From assembly GCA_900552855.1 (NCBI GenBank), contig USBG01000021.1:1-18819 (forward strand): 18,819 nucleotides of DNA. Reading direction: 5' to 3'. The stretch's first letter is position 1, and every line of letters starts with the position of its first letter. Below are positions 1-6,663 of this stretch, piece by piece. Below the pieces are notes generated by a model, which worked only from the letters and a program-made list of their open reading frames with translations, did no database searches and was not told where the DNA came from. The translations under genes and the position numbers were made by a program. This stretch comes from an uncultured Phascolarctobacterium sp. Lineage in GTDB: Bacteria > Bacillota > Negativicutes > Acidaminococcales > Acidaminococcaceae.

Positions 1-1
1 T

Positions 2-127
2 CCGCTGTGTGTAGTTGAACGCAACGGCGGCAGAGAAGACCTAAGTGTGGAAGACGCATCCGAAATGGTCCTCCATCTTTCACTGCGTCCCTGCTCCCAT
101 CCTGTTTTAGGAAATCGTTCATATTAA
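2..127 (+). CDS. 3' end of an unrecognised gene (partial, C-terminal 41 residues)
   Basis: An open frame enters from the left edge in frame 2 and runs 41 codons to a TAA at 125-127. The visible tail reads from PLCVVERNGG at the edge to HPVLGNRSY at the end; it is hydrophilic, with no membrane segment. A strong Rho-independent terminator begins 17 bases after the stop, which supports this being a real gene end. I do not recognise the family from so short a tail and assign no function. Confidence 0.6.
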   Translation, partial: PLCVVERNGGREDLSVEDASEMVLHLSLRPCSHPVLGNRSY

Positions 128-143
128 TATAGCAAAAAGCATG

Positions 144-176
144 AAGCGTAGCTGTTTACAACGGCTACGTTTTTTT
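144..176 (+). terminator. Rho-independent terminator of the left-edge gene
   Basis: A 13-bp stem (144-156 with 160-172, core CGTAGC/GCTACG, two G-U pairs) closes a 3-base loop and runs directly into a T tract ending at 176. It sits just after the stop at 127. Confidence 0.88.
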
Positions 177-295
177 ATGTTTCCAAAGACTATTTCCATA
201 CCTTGCTATGAAATACAACTACTAGATAAAGTAACAAAATCATTCTATACTACTAGACTAGCAGCATTATGAAAGCGTCACCCATCATTGCCAAA

Positions 296-332
296 CAAAA
301 AAAGTGCTGTAACACCTAAGCATTACAGCACT
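296..332 (-). terminator. Rho-independent terminator of the Na/Pi cotransporter gene
   Basis: A perfect 10-bp inverted repeat AGTGCTGTAA / TTACAGCACT (303-312, 323-332) with a 10-base loop. An A tract at 296-303 becomes the T tract on the minus strand. It lies 19 bases past the stop of the gene ending at 352. Confidence 0.88.
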
Positions 333-351
333 ATAAACAGCAATTTTAATT

Positions 352-1959
352 TTAAAAGGTACCCTGTACCAGCTGGCTAATATTTTTAGAATGGTCAGAC
401 ACACGCTTCATATTGATAAGCAGCTCCAGCATTACAAAACCAGCAATGGGGTCGCAGCGTTTTTCATTAAGGCGCACAATATGGTTTTTACGCACCTCTT
501 TCTGATATGCCTTAACCTCACGACACAACTGAATTGCTTCAGCAGCAATTTCCTTATCATTCTTCTCTAAAGCTTCTAAAGCACGACCACTTGCCAAAAG
601 AACCTTTTCGCTTAAAGTACGCAGCTCCTGCTTAGCCTCTTCAGAAAAACGAACATCGTCTTCAAAAATCATGCGAGATTTTTTAGCTAAGGTTTCGCCA
701 TGGTCGCCAATACGTTCAATGTCATTGCATGCATGAAGAAGACCTGTGTGACGAGCAGATAAGCTTTCGCTCATAGTTGTAGCGCTCATATCTGTAAGAT
801 AATTGGTAATATCTCTTTCCAAAGCATCCACCACAGGCTCATGCTCCAGAACATATTTAACCTTGGTTTCATCAAATTTATTGATTGAATCCATAGCCAT
901 ACTAACATTTTTACGAGCCAAATTACCCATGCGTACAACCTCTTTTACAGCCAGGCTGAGAGCAATAGACGGAGTGTTGAGCATTTTCTCATCCAAATAT
1001 ACAGGACGCAGGGAAATGATTTCACCACTATCAGGTAAAATACGCTCAATAAGCTTGATAAAGTAGCCAACAAAGGGCATAAAGAGCAGAGTGTTAATGA
1101 TGTTGAAGGCAGAGTGAGCATTTGCAATCTGACGAGCAATATCATTAGCAGGAGAAATTAACATAACTACCTTTATGAACATGGACATAAAGGTTACGAA
1201 AATAATACTACCGATTACGTTAAACATAACGTGTGCCAAAGCTACACGTTTAGCAGTTTGATTAGCACGCAGAGATGCCAAAACAGCAGTAATACAGGTA
1301 CCGATATTATCGCCTAAAAGGACTGGAATTGCACCTTCTAAGGGAATCAGGCCCTGACCAGCCATAGCAATCAAAATACCGATGGTGGCACTGCTGGACT
1401 GAATCAGAACAGTCATAACAACACCGATACCAATACCCAGAATAGGATTATTAGCAAATGCACCTATAAAGTCAACAAATCCCTGATAATGACGTAATGG
1501 CATTACAGACTTACCCATAATATCCATACCCATCATCAATATGCCAAAGCCAAGCAGAACCTGACCTAAGTATTTGGTACGACTACGTTTTGCCAGCAGC
1601 TGAATTAAAAAGCCTACAAAAATAAGTACAGGAACATAATCAGAAAGCTTAAAAGCAATCAGCTGAGCCGTCATGGTGGTACCGATATTAGCACCCATGA
1701 TAATACCAAAGCCCTGCTTCAAGGTCAAAAGGCCTGCATTAACCAAGCCTACTGTCATAACAGTAGTTGCGCCACTAGCTTGAAGCACAGCTGTAACAAC
1801 AGCACCTAAAAGGACACCTAAAGCTAAAACACCGGTCATTGCCTCTAAAATCTTTTGGAGCTTAGCACCAGCAGCCTTCTGTAAGCCATCGCCCATTAGC
1901 TGCATACCGTACATAAACAAGGCAATACCGCCTAAAAAGCCAAGAAAATACACTAACAT
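352..1959 (-). CDS. Na+/phosphate cotransporter family protein with PhoU-like C-terminal domain (NptA/YjbB type)
   Basis: This 535-residue inner-membrane protein most likely moves inorganic phosphate together with sodium. The N-terminal ~320 residues hold two inverted Na_Pi_cotrans repeats rich in transmembrane helices. The family's QSSSATT-like motif appears twice: QASGATT from residue 60, with Ala and Gly replacing two of the usual serines, and QSSSATIG from residue 187. The last ~190 residues are a soluble, charged, helical PhoU-like region (including HTGLLHACNDIERIGDHGE), as is usual in bacterial members. The ATG is preceded by AGAGGTG at good spacing. The gene stands alone, with its own promoter at 1992-2021 and terminator at 296-332. 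No Pho box was recognised, so phosphate control is not shown. Some family members export phosphate, so direction is uncertain. Confidence 0.9.
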   Translation of the reverse strand: MLVYFLGFLGGIALFMYGMQLMGDGLQKAAGAKLQKILEAMTGVLALGVLLGAVVTAVLQASGATTVMTVGLVNAGLLTLKQGFGIIMGANIGTTMTAQLIAFKLSDYVPVLIFVGFLIQLLAKRSRTKYLGQVLLGFGILMMGMDIMGKSVMPLRHYQGFVDFIGAFANNPILGIGIGVVMTVLIQSSSATIGILIAMAGQGLIPLEGAIPVLLGDNIGTCITAVLASLRANQTAKRVALAHVMFNVIGSIIFVTFMSMFIKVVMLISPANDIARQIANAHSAFNIINTLLFMPFVGYFIKLIERILPDSGEIISLRPVYLDEKMLNTPSIALSLAVKEVVRMGNLARKNVSMAMDSINKFDETKVKYVLEHEPVVDALERDITNYLTDMSATTMSESLSARHTGLLHACNDIERIGDHGETLAKKSRMIFEDDVRFSEEAKQELRTLSEKVLLASGRALEALEKNDKEIAAEAIQLCREVKAYQKEVRKNHIVRLNEKRCDPIAGFVMLELLINMKRVSDHSKNISQLVQGTF

Positions 1960-1991
1960 TAGTTACACCTCTAAAATAAATTTGTGACTAT

Positions 1992-2021
1992 ATTATATAC
2001 ATACAAGAGCAGTTATGTAAA
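1992..2021 (-). promoter_or_regulatory. Sigma-A-type promoter for the Na/Pi cotransporter gene
   Basis: On the minus strand a TTTACA -35 (2016-2021) is followed after 18 bases by a TATAAT -10 (1992-1997), about 35 bases upstream of the start codon. Confidence 0.65.
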
Positions 2022-2258
2022 GGAAAAGTAAAATTTTCTTGTTTTTATTTAGCTCAAAATTTACCCACTGGGACAAATTATGTTCCGCTTAATATCTTTT
2101 TCGCTATTCAAAAGAACTATATGTGATATTGCCTTCTCTAAAATAAATATATGATAGCTACATTTTATATCTGCACACAAATTCATAAAGCATATAAATC
2201 GCTACCATAAAATCAAGCTTTAGCAAAAACTTCAAGACATTAATCACCATAAATAGGC
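2022..2258. other. AT-rich intergenic DNA, no gene seen
   Basis: This is most of the 371-base gap between the Na/Pi gene and the thioredoxin-like gene. Besides the promoter at 1992-2021 and the terminator at 2259-2299 I see no open frame with a ribosome binding site, no strong palindrome and no RNA fold here. Confidence 0.5.
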
Positions 2259-2299
2259 AAAAAAATTACGCCATACACAAACGGGCGTGTACAGCGTAA
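2259..2299 (-). terminator. Rho-independent terminator of the thioredoxin-like gene
   Basis: The arms TTACGC/GCGTAA (2266-2271 with 2294-2299) and TACAC/GTGTA (2274-2278 with 2287-2291) flank a 2-base internal mismatch and an 8-base loop. The A run at 2259-2265 reads as a seven-T tract on the minus strand. It starts 31 bases after the stop. Confidence 0.78.
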
Positions 2300-2330
2300 A
2301 AAGGAGAGGTGTATGATGAAAAGATGTGTT

Positions 2331-2570
2331 TTAACGGAGTTGCTTAATTAGAGTTGTCGCTTCTTCAATACTAAGGGCACTACCGAAAGCAATTACTCTT
2401 TCGTCAATGACCAATGCAGGAAAAGCCATCACTCCGTAAGCCACTGCCTTACGGAATTCAGAAACTTGCTCAAACTCAGCCTTGAGCTTTAACTTCTTCA
2501 AGGCAATTGCGGTATTCTGCATCAGCAGCTCGGCCTGCTTCGTCATAGGTCCCAAAATCTTGACGTGCAT
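2331..2570 (-). CDS. Thioredoxin-fold small protein lacking the CXXC motif
   Basis: This 79-residue protein resembles the small redox-disulfide (thioredoxin_3, MTH895/TM0996-type) family. It has a beta strand HVKILGP, a long basic helix, and the conserved cis-proline segment AFPALVIDERVIAFG near residues 49-63, and ends in a helix. Family members normally carry a CXXC directly after the KILGP strand. Here that stretch reads GPMTKQAE and the protein has no cysteine at all, so disulfide exchange by the usual mechanism is excluded. The frame could open at a GTG at 2577-2579, but that codon lies inside the AGGTG ribosome binding site. The ATG at 2568-2570 sits at correct spacing from it and is the better start. 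The gene is monocistronic, with an upstream -10 and a downstream terminator. Role unknown; a binding or regulatory derivative of the fold is an inference. Confidence 0.75.
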   Translation of the reverse strand: MHVKILGPMTKQAELLMQNTAIALKKLKLKAEFEQVSEFRKAVAYGVMAFPALVIDERVIAFGSALSIEEATTLIKQLR

Positions 2571-2613
2571 TACTATCACCTGTCTTTGCTTTGTTCTTTT
2601 CTTCCGTGACTAT

Positions 2614-2619
2614 ATAATA
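2614..2619 (-). promoter_or_regulatory. Possible extended -10 promoter for the thioredoxin-like gene
   Basis: The minus strand shows TGGTATTAT, an extended -10 element, about 43 bases upstream of the start. No convincing -35 is present at 16-18 bases, so this is tentative. Confidence 0.4.
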
Positions 2620-2667
2620 CCAAATCAGTATGACTAAAGTAGGTCAAAGGCGTAACATCTTTGTGAA

Positions 2668-2711
2668 TTAAAAAAAGAACCCTTCTCCACATATCAAATG
2701 AAGAAGGGCTT
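2668..2711 (-). terminator. Rho-independent terminator of the amino-acid ABC operon
   Basis: The arms CCCTTCT and AGAAGGG (2680-2686, 2702-2708) close a 15-base loop. The A run around 2670-2676 gives the T tract on the minus strand. It begins immediately after the stop at 2715-2717. Confidence 0.82.
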
Positions 2712-2714
2712 GGA

Positions 2715-3473
2715 TTATTTAAGGATTACATTTAGGAAGGATTTTAAACGCTCATTAGTAGGATGCTCAAAAATTTCCTCTGGAGTACCTACTGCTTGTA
2801 CATATCCATCTGCCATAAACAGCACTTTAGTAGCAACCTCGCGGGCAAAGCCCATTTCGTGAGTAACAACAACCATGGTCATACGCTCGTCAGCCAGCTC
2901 ACGCATGGTTTTAAGCACTTCACCGGTCAGCTCAGGATCAAGAGAAGAGGTAGGCTCATCAAAAAGCATGATGGAAGGCTTCATTGCCAAGGCTCTAGCA
3001 ATAGCTACACGCTGCTGCTGACCGCCACTAAGCTTTCTAGGATAGGTATCACGCTTAGAGGACAAGCCAACCTTTGCTAAAAGCACCTCAGCCTCCTTAA
3101 TGACCTCATCACGATTACGTTTTTGTACATTAATAGGAGCCTCAATCAGATTCTCGAGAACTGTCATATGGGGAAACAGGTTAAATTGCTGAAATACCAT
3201 ACCCATTTTACAGGCAATACGACTAACATCGTCCTTTTTAACGTATTCTGCACCCTTGCCACTATCCTGGCACAATGTTTCACCATCTATGATTATGGTA
3301 CCCTTATCTATTGTTTCCAGCTTGTTAAGGCAGCGAAGCAATGTACTTTTACCACCACCAGATGGACCAATTACGGCAATAACCTCGCCTTCGTTAACCT
3401 CTAAATCAATACCCTTTAAAACCTCTAAATCGCCAAATCTTTTCCAAATGTTTTGAGCTTTAATCTTGTTCAT
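2715..3473 (-). CDS. Polar amino acid ABC transporter, ATP-binding protein (GlnQ/HisP type)
   Basis: This cytoplasmic ATPase (252 residues) powers import by the adjacent permease. All nucleotide-binding motifs are intact: Walker A GPSGGGKST (36-44), Q-loop FQQFNLFPHM (about 94-103), signature LSGGQQQR (148-155), Walker B IMLFDEP (168-174) and the switch histidine in VVTHEMG (about H205). QFNLFPHMTVLEN and the short overall length are typical of the PAAT (polar amino acid) subfamily. The frame can be read from 3494, overlapping the permease, but AGGAGA lies six bases before the ATG at 3471-3473, so that start is chosen. The ribosome binding site overlaps the permease TAG, and the gap between genes is 10 bases, suggesting translational coupling. 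It is the last gene of a three-gene operon with its terminator directly behind. Confidence 0.93.
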   Translation of the reverse strand: MNKIKAQNIWKRFGDLEVLKGIDLEVNEGEVIAVIGPSGGGKSTLLRCLNKLETIDKGTIIIDGETLCQDSGKGAEYVKKDDVSRIACKMGMVFQQFNLFPHMTVLENLIEAPINVQKRNRDEVIKEAEVLLAKVGLSSKRDTYPRKLSGGQQQRVAIARALAMKPSIMLFDEPTSSLDPELTGEVLKTMRELADERMTMVVVTHEMGFAREVATKVLFMADGYVQAVGTPEEIFEHPTNERLKSFLNVILK

Positions 3474-3483
3474 AGCACTTCTC

Positions 3484-4128
3484 CTATTGGTCATATTTGG
3501 AGAAGCGATTTTCCAGCTTCTCGAACATAATAGTAAGAATCAATGTAGCCAGCAGGTAAAATACACCTGCTACTAAAAACGGTGTAATATCAAAATCACG
3601 TTGCACCAGGTTTCTGGTAGTACGCATTAAATCATTCATAGCTAAAACATATACCAGAGATGTATCTTTAACCAGAGTGATGGTTTCATTGCTTACAGGA
3701 GGAAGAATAATACGGAATACCTGCGGCATAATAATGCGGCGCATGGTTTGTACATAATTCATACCCAGAGTGTGAGCAGCTTCATACTGTCCTTTAGGAA
3801 TAGCCTGAATACCACTGCGGAAGATTTCACAGAAGTAAGCGCCATAATTAAGCACAAAGGCAATCATAGCAGCAGTAAAATCATCAAAGCGAATACCTAC
3901 AGCAGGTAGTGCAAAATAGAAGAACAGCAATTGCAGCATTAAGGGAGTGCCACGCATAATCCATACATAAAAAGCAATAAGAGCCTGCAACGGCTTAAAG
4001 TTGGAGGCACGCCCCAGGCTAAGCAACAAGCCTAACGGAAGGCTAAGAATAATTGTGCAGAAAAAAATCTGCGCTGTAACAATGCTGCCCTCAAACATCT
4101 GAGGAATAATTCTAATAATGTAATCCAT
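3484..4128 (-). CDS. Polar amino acid ABC transporter, permease (GlnP/HisM type)
   Basis: This inner-membrane subunit (214 residues, about five transmembrane helices) forms the translocation path. The coupling helix carries the EAA loop YEAAHTLGMNYVQTMRRIIMPQ around residues 115-136, including the A-x3-G of the family. The FRSGIQAIPKGQ stretch before it is typical of the His/Glu/Gln permease family. A longer reading from 4164 would add 12 residues, but GGAG sits six bases before the ATG at 4126-4128 and nothing comparable precedes the longer start. Only one permease gene is present, so the transporter presumably uses a permease homodimer. It lies between the substrate-binding lipoprotein gene and the ATPase gene. 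Substrate is not deducible from this subunit. Confidence 0.92.
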   Translation of the reverse strand: MDYIIRIIPQMFEGSIVTAQIFFCTIILSLPLGLLLSLGRASNFKPLQALIAFYVWIMRGTPLMLQLLFFYFALPAVGIRFDDFTAAMIAFVLNYGAYFCEIFRSGIQAIPKGQYEAAHTLGMNYVQTMRRIIMPQVFRIILPPVSNETITLVKDTSLVYVLAMNDLMRTTRNLVQRDFDITPFLVAGVFYLLATLILTIMFEKLENRFSKYDQ

Positions 4129-4153
4129 AATAATCTCCAATAAACAAAATATG

Positions 4154-4174
4154 GGGGCCGACAAAAACGGCCCC
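4154..4174 (-). other. GC-rich intergenic hairpin between binding-protein and permease genes
   Basis: A perfect 7-bp GGGGCCG / CGGCCCC stem with a 7-base loop lies between the binding-protein stop and the permease start. On the minus strand only a short ATATTTTG follows, so it is a weak terminator at best. Such hairpins commonly stabilise the upstream message or attenuate read-through, giving more binding protein than membrane subunits. That role is inferred. Confidence 0.7.
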
Positions 4175-4190
4175 TTTAATCATCTTAATT

Positions 4191-4964
4191 TTAGTATTTA
4201 GTGATGTCTGCACCCATCCATTTTTCAGAAATCTTCTTGCAGGTGCCATCTTTCTTCATTTCTGCTAAAACTTTGTTAACCTTTTCGCGCAGTTCATTAT
4301 CATCTTTGCGGAATGCTACTGCAATAACCTCATCACCCATGTTGTCTTCAAGAATGGTATATTTGCCAGGATTCTTTTGTTCATAGTAACGAGCAAGAAC
4401 TGCATCTACAATCATAGCATCTACGCGCTTATTGTCAAGGTCCATATAAGCAGCTGCAAAGTCAGGATATTTTTTATATTCCTTCAAGGAATCCTTCAAT
4501 GCTTTATTTTCCTCATTTTCAATCAGGTAAGCACCGGTAGAGTCATCCTGTACCGCAATGGTCTTACCAAACAAATCAGCCTTAGTTTTAATATCGGAGC
4601 CAGCAGGAACAACAATCAGCTGTGCATTTACAAGATACGGATCGGACAAACCATAAGCTTTCTCACGCTCTTCATTAATGGTAAAGCAGTTCCAAATAGC
4701 ATCAATGCGTTTAGATTTCATTTCTGCTTCCTTAGCGCCCCAATCAATAGGTTTAAACTCAACCTCCATATTCAGACGTTTGCAAGCCTCACGAGCCAAA
4801 TCAATATCTAAGCCAACCAATTCATTTTTATCATCACGGAAACCCATAGGAGCAAAGTTATCATCTAAGCCAATAACCAGCTTCTTTTGGCTGTCGCTGC
4901 CGCAACCAGCAGTCAGCATCATAACCATTGCCATGCTCATAATCATCATTAATAACTTTTTCAT
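4191..4964 (-). CDS. Polar amino acid ABC transporter, substrate-binding lipoprotein
   Basis: This is a 257-residue, membrane-anchored binding protein of the bacterial SBP_bac_3 family. Residues 1-21 form a lipoprotein signal peptide, unusually rich in methionine (MKKLLMMIMSMAMVMM), ending in the lipobox LTAGC with the acylated Cys at 21. The mature part begins GSDSQKKLVIGLDDNFAPMGF and contains the family signature GLDIDLAREACKRL and the ligand-binding segments IDAIWNCFTI and VQDDSTGAYL. An ATG two codons earlier (4968-4970) is only two bases from the AGGGG ribosome binding site; the ATG at 4962-4964 has eight bases and is preferred. First gene of the operon, driven by the promoter at 5037-5065. 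The ligand is probably an amino acid; which one cannot be said. Confidence 0.92.
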   Translation of the reverse strand: MKKLLMMIMSMAMVMMLTAGCGSDSQKKLVIGLDDNFAPMGFRDDKNELVGLDIDLAREACKRLNMEVEFKPIDWGAKEAEMKSKRIDAIWNCFTINEEREKAYGLSDPYLVNAQLIVVPAGSDIKTKADLFGKTIAVQDDSTGAYLIENEENKALKDSLKEYKKYPDFAAAYMDLDNKRVDAMIVDAVLARYYEQKNPGKYTILEDNMGDEVIAVAFRKDDNELREKVNKVLAEMKKDGTCKKISEKWMGADITKY

Positions 4965-5014
4965 AATCATAACCCCTCTCTCATAGCTAGTTTTTAATTT
5001 TTCTATATCTTAGT

Positions 5015-5030
5015 GTCACCTCTTGATGAC
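5015..5030 (-). repeat. Short inverted repeat in the ABC operon leader
   Basis: GTCATC and GGTGAC on the minus strand are inverted around AAGA, with one G-U pair if folded as RNA. It lies just downstream of the -10, near the expected transcription start, so it could be an operator or a small 5' leader hairpin. Short enough to be chance. Confidence 0.35.
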
Positions 5031-5036
5031 AATTAT

Positions 5037-5065
5037 ATTATACTTTAGTATGCTAAATTTGTAAA
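5037..5065 (-). promoter_or_regulatory. Sigma-A promoter of the amino-acid ABC operon
   Basis: On the minus strand TTTACA (5060-5065) is separated by exactly 17 bases from a consensus TATAAT (5037-5042), about 70 bases upstream of the lipoprotein start. It diverges from the cupin promoter. Confidence 0.8.
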
Positions 5066-5076
5066 GTAGTAAATTG

Positions 5077-5095
5077 AGAAATTTTCAAAATTTCT
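5077..5095. promoter_or_regulatory. Palindrome between two divergent promoters, candidate shared operator
   Basis: Nine-base arms (AGAAATTTT and its exact complement) around a single central C form a perfect 19-bp palindrome. It lies immediately upstream of the cupin -35 (5097-5102) and 11 bases upstream of the ABC operon -35. The position fits a repressor or activator acting on both transcripts. The arms are AT-only apart from one G/C, so chance is not excluded. Confidence 0.45.
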
Positions 5096-5096
5096 A

Positions 5097-5126
5097 TTTA
5101 CTACCCTCAAGTACAAAGCTTATAAT
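5097..5126 (+). promoter_or_regulatory. Promoter of the cupin gene
   Basis: TTTACT (5097-5102), an 18-base spacer and a consensus TATAAT (5121-5126), about 30 bases before the start codon. Confidence 0.6.
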
Positions 5127-5156
5127 TATAGAAACTTTATCAAGGAGGTTATTCAT

Positions 5157-5510
5157 ATGATTTTTAACGATAAAAAGGTTGATGTGTTCTCCAACCGTTT
5201 TGGTGGTAATGGTGATGTAATTATAGAACATTATATCGACGAAAAGCTTTTAAATGATTCTGTCGTTATGTATGCTAAGATTACCCTTAAACCAGGCTGC
5301 AGCCTTGGCTACCACCAGCACAACGGTAATAGTGAAACTATTGTTGTATTGCAGGGCACTGCCCAGTACAACGACAATGGTACCGAAATAGAGCTGCATT
5401 CCGGCGCTGTTATGCATTGTCCTAACGGCGAGTTCCACAGCATAGGCAACGCAGCAAATGCTAAAAAAGACCTAGTGCTTCAGGCAATAATTATTAAAGT
5501 AAACCCATAA
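5157..5510 (+). CDS. Single-domain cupin protein
   Basis: This 117-residue cytoplasmic protein is a small one-domain cupin. Motif 1 is complete, with metal ligands H53, H55 and E60 in GYHQHNGNSETIVVLQG. Motif 2 GAVMHCPNGEFHSIGN (83-98) supplies the fourth ligand H94 and the conserved P89, G91 and N98. This predicts a beta barrel binding one divalent metal ion. AGGAGG stands eight bases before the ATG, so initiation should be strong. The gene is monocistronic, with its own promoter and terminator, and is divergent from the amino-acid transporter operon. Small cupins of this kind include isomerases, dioxygenases and ligand sensors; nothing in the sequence chooses between them. Confidence 0.88.
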   Translation: MIFNDKKVDVFSNRFGGNGDVIIEHYIDEKLLNDSVVMYAKITLKPGCSLGYHQHNGNSETIVVLQGTAQYNDNGTEIELHSGAVMHCPNGEFHSIGNAANAKKDLVLQAIIIKVNP

Positions 5511-5521
5511 ACAGAAACTTT

Positions 5522-5561
5522 ACCGGCCTTTCACGGAACAACGAGAAGGGTCGGTATTTTT
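5522..5561 (+). terminator. Rho-independent terminator of the cupin gene
   Basis: An 11-bp stem (5522-5532 with 5545-5555, including two G-U pairs) with a 12-base loop is followed by a T tract at 5557-5561, just after the stop at 5510. Confidence 0.82.
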
Positions 5562-5629
5562 ATATCTATTAATATGGCTCTTAATTAATTCTGTCCTAAA
5601 ATACTAATCCATACACTACACGCAAACAA

Positions 5630-5748
5630 TTATATTTTATCTGTTGCTTCAGCAATCATGTTATCATAAGCAATCCCATTTTCGTTAATACATGGTCAAA
5701 TTCTATAATGTTCTTCAATATAAGCTGAATATCTCCATTAATCACGCC
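5630..5748 (-). pseudogene. Possible frameshifted coding remnant
   Basis: In the 265-base gap before the TetR promoter, the minus strand reads GVINGDIQLILKNIIEFDHV from about 5748. A one-frame shift near 5690 then continues INENGIAYDNMIAEATDKI to a TAA at 5630-5632. The join is protein-like in composition, while each frame alone is stopped. A TATAAT at 5759-5764 with TTGCTG 17 bases upstream could have driven it. I do not recognise a family, and the stretch is short enough to be chance. Confidence 0.2.
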
Positions 5749-5826
5749 AATTTACTCTATTATATTATGTTTTCTAAAAATCAGCAAACAGTTAAATATT
5801 GTAATAATTTTGTAACAATTGTAAGC

Positions 5827-5855
5827 TTGACTTAAAACATGTACAGGTATACACT
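5827..5855 (+). promoter_or_regulatory. Promoter of the TetR-family regulator gene
   Basis: TTGACT (5827-5832), a 17-base spacer and TACACT (5850-5855; the overlapping TATACA at 5848 is an alternative). Transcription would begin near 5862, at the edge of the 22-bp palindrome. Confidence 0.6.
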
Positions 5856-5864
5856 CTGATTCGG

Positions 5865-5886
5865 TAAGTGAGTAATTACTCACTTA
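5865..5886. promoter_or_regulatory. Perfect 22-bp palindrome, probable TetR-family operator
   Basis: The half site TAAGTGAGTAA is followed directly by its exact complement, giving a 22-bp palindrome with no central gap. It spans the expected transcription start and ends 13 bases before the preferred start codon. Size, symmetry and place are those of an autoregulatory TetR-family operator. A bare half site TTACTC recurs at 6583-6588, over the -35 of the next gene. Confidence 0.75.
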
Positions 5887-5899
5887 TATGGAGGTAAAA

Positions 5900-6514
5900 A
5901 TGCTATCAAGAAAAGAACATACCCAGGAATTGGTTTTACATACAGCTACCAAGCTTTTTTGCTCTCTTGGCTACGCAAACACGACCACCAGTCTTATTGC
6001 AGCCCAAGCAGGAGTTTCAGAGGCAACTATTTTTAAACATTTTCAAAGTAAGGATAATCTACTGCATCAAATAGGCAGCACAGCGGTTTGTCAAATTGGT
6101 AATTGGTTTTCCTGTGAATCCTTGCAGCTTGCCTTAAACAGCTCTCAAAGCAGCTCGCTGCGTCCATTTATCGAATCACTGCTGCTAGAGCGCCTACATT
6201 TTATTGATGAGCATTTTGAGCCTGTAAAAATACTGCTTATTGAAATGCAGTATTCATCCACCATGAAGGAAAAGTTCACAGAACAGCTTCTTCCCAAAAT
6301 CTATGAGCACTTCAACGAGGTGCGTCACCTGCTTATGGAAAGAGTGCCAATTACAGAGGAGCAGGCTGAAACCATCATACGACTATTAGGTGGACTAGTC
6401 GTAACATTTATCTTGCAAAAATATCTATTCAATATATCTCTTACTGATGAAGAAATACGCACCCAGATGGACTACACATTAAACCTTCTTGAAGACAGTG
6501 TAATTCATCACTAA
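5900..6514 (+). CDS. TetR/AcrR family transcriptional regulator
   Basis: This is a 204-residue DNA-binding repressor-type protein. The N-terminal TetR_N domain is clear: a first helix LVLHTATKLFCSLGYANTTT, then the helix-turn-helix LIAAQAGVSEATIFKHFQSK (about residues 31-50), then KDNLL. The remaining ~150 residues are helical and variable, as expected for the ligand-binding and dimer region. The frame opens at an ATG at 5888, but that codon is joined to the GGAGG ribosome binding site of the next in-frame ATG (5900-5902), which I take as the start. It probably represses its own gene through the palindrome at 5865-5886. The two downstream activase/dehydratase genes, on the same strand 149 bases away, are the natural further target. 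The inducer is unknown. Confidence 0.9.
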   Translation: MLSRKEHTQELVLHTATKLFCSLGYANTTTSLIAAQAGVSEATIFKHFQSKDNLLHQIGSTAVCQIGNWFSCESLQLALNSSQSSSLRPFIESLLLERLHFIDEHFEPVKILLIEMQYSSTMKEKFTEQLLPKIYEHFNEVRHLLMERVPITEEQAETIIRLLGGLVVTFILQKYLFNISLTDEEIRTQMDYTLNLLEDSVIHH

Positions 6515-6581
6515 GCAGCAAAAATCTGCAATTAATATATCACTTTATTTACTTATTAAACTAAATATTACGCTTGTATAT

Positions 6582-6610
6582 TTTACTCGCAATATTTTTT
6601 ATAATACAAT
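6582..6610 (+). promoter_or_regulatory. Possible promoter of the activase/dehydratase cassette
   Basis: TTTACT (6582-6587), 17 bases, then TACAAT (6605-6610), about 54 bases upstream of the start. A stand-alone TATAAT at 6600-6605 overlaps it. No clear terminator lies between the TetR gene and here, so read-through from the TetR promoter is also possible. Confidence 0.45.
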
Positions 6611-6663
6611 AGAGCATACAACAGATAACACTATTGACTAATTGGAACTAAATGGAGGTACTC

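Noticed and set aside
352..1959. Altered first QSSSATT motif (QASGATT) of the Na/Pi cotransporter as a sign of inactivation
   Set aside because: The frame is intact, the second motif is canonical, and variation in one repeat occurs in the family; there is no other sign of decay.
2313..2351. A 12-codon plus-strand ORF with a perfect AAGGAGAGG ribosome binding site
   Set aside because: It lies between the minus-strand terminator arms and the 3' end of the thioredoxin-like gene, has no promoter on its strand, and ends within the antisense of a real gene. The site is most likely a coincidence.
4377..4811. A 144-codon plus-strand open frame
   Set aside because: It is antisense to the substrate-binding lipoprotein gene, which has clear family motifs, and it has no ribosome binding site or promoter.
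6515..6529. GCAG/CTGC hairpin just after the TetR stop as a terminator
   Set aside because: The stem is only four base pairs and no T tract follows, so it should not stop transcription.
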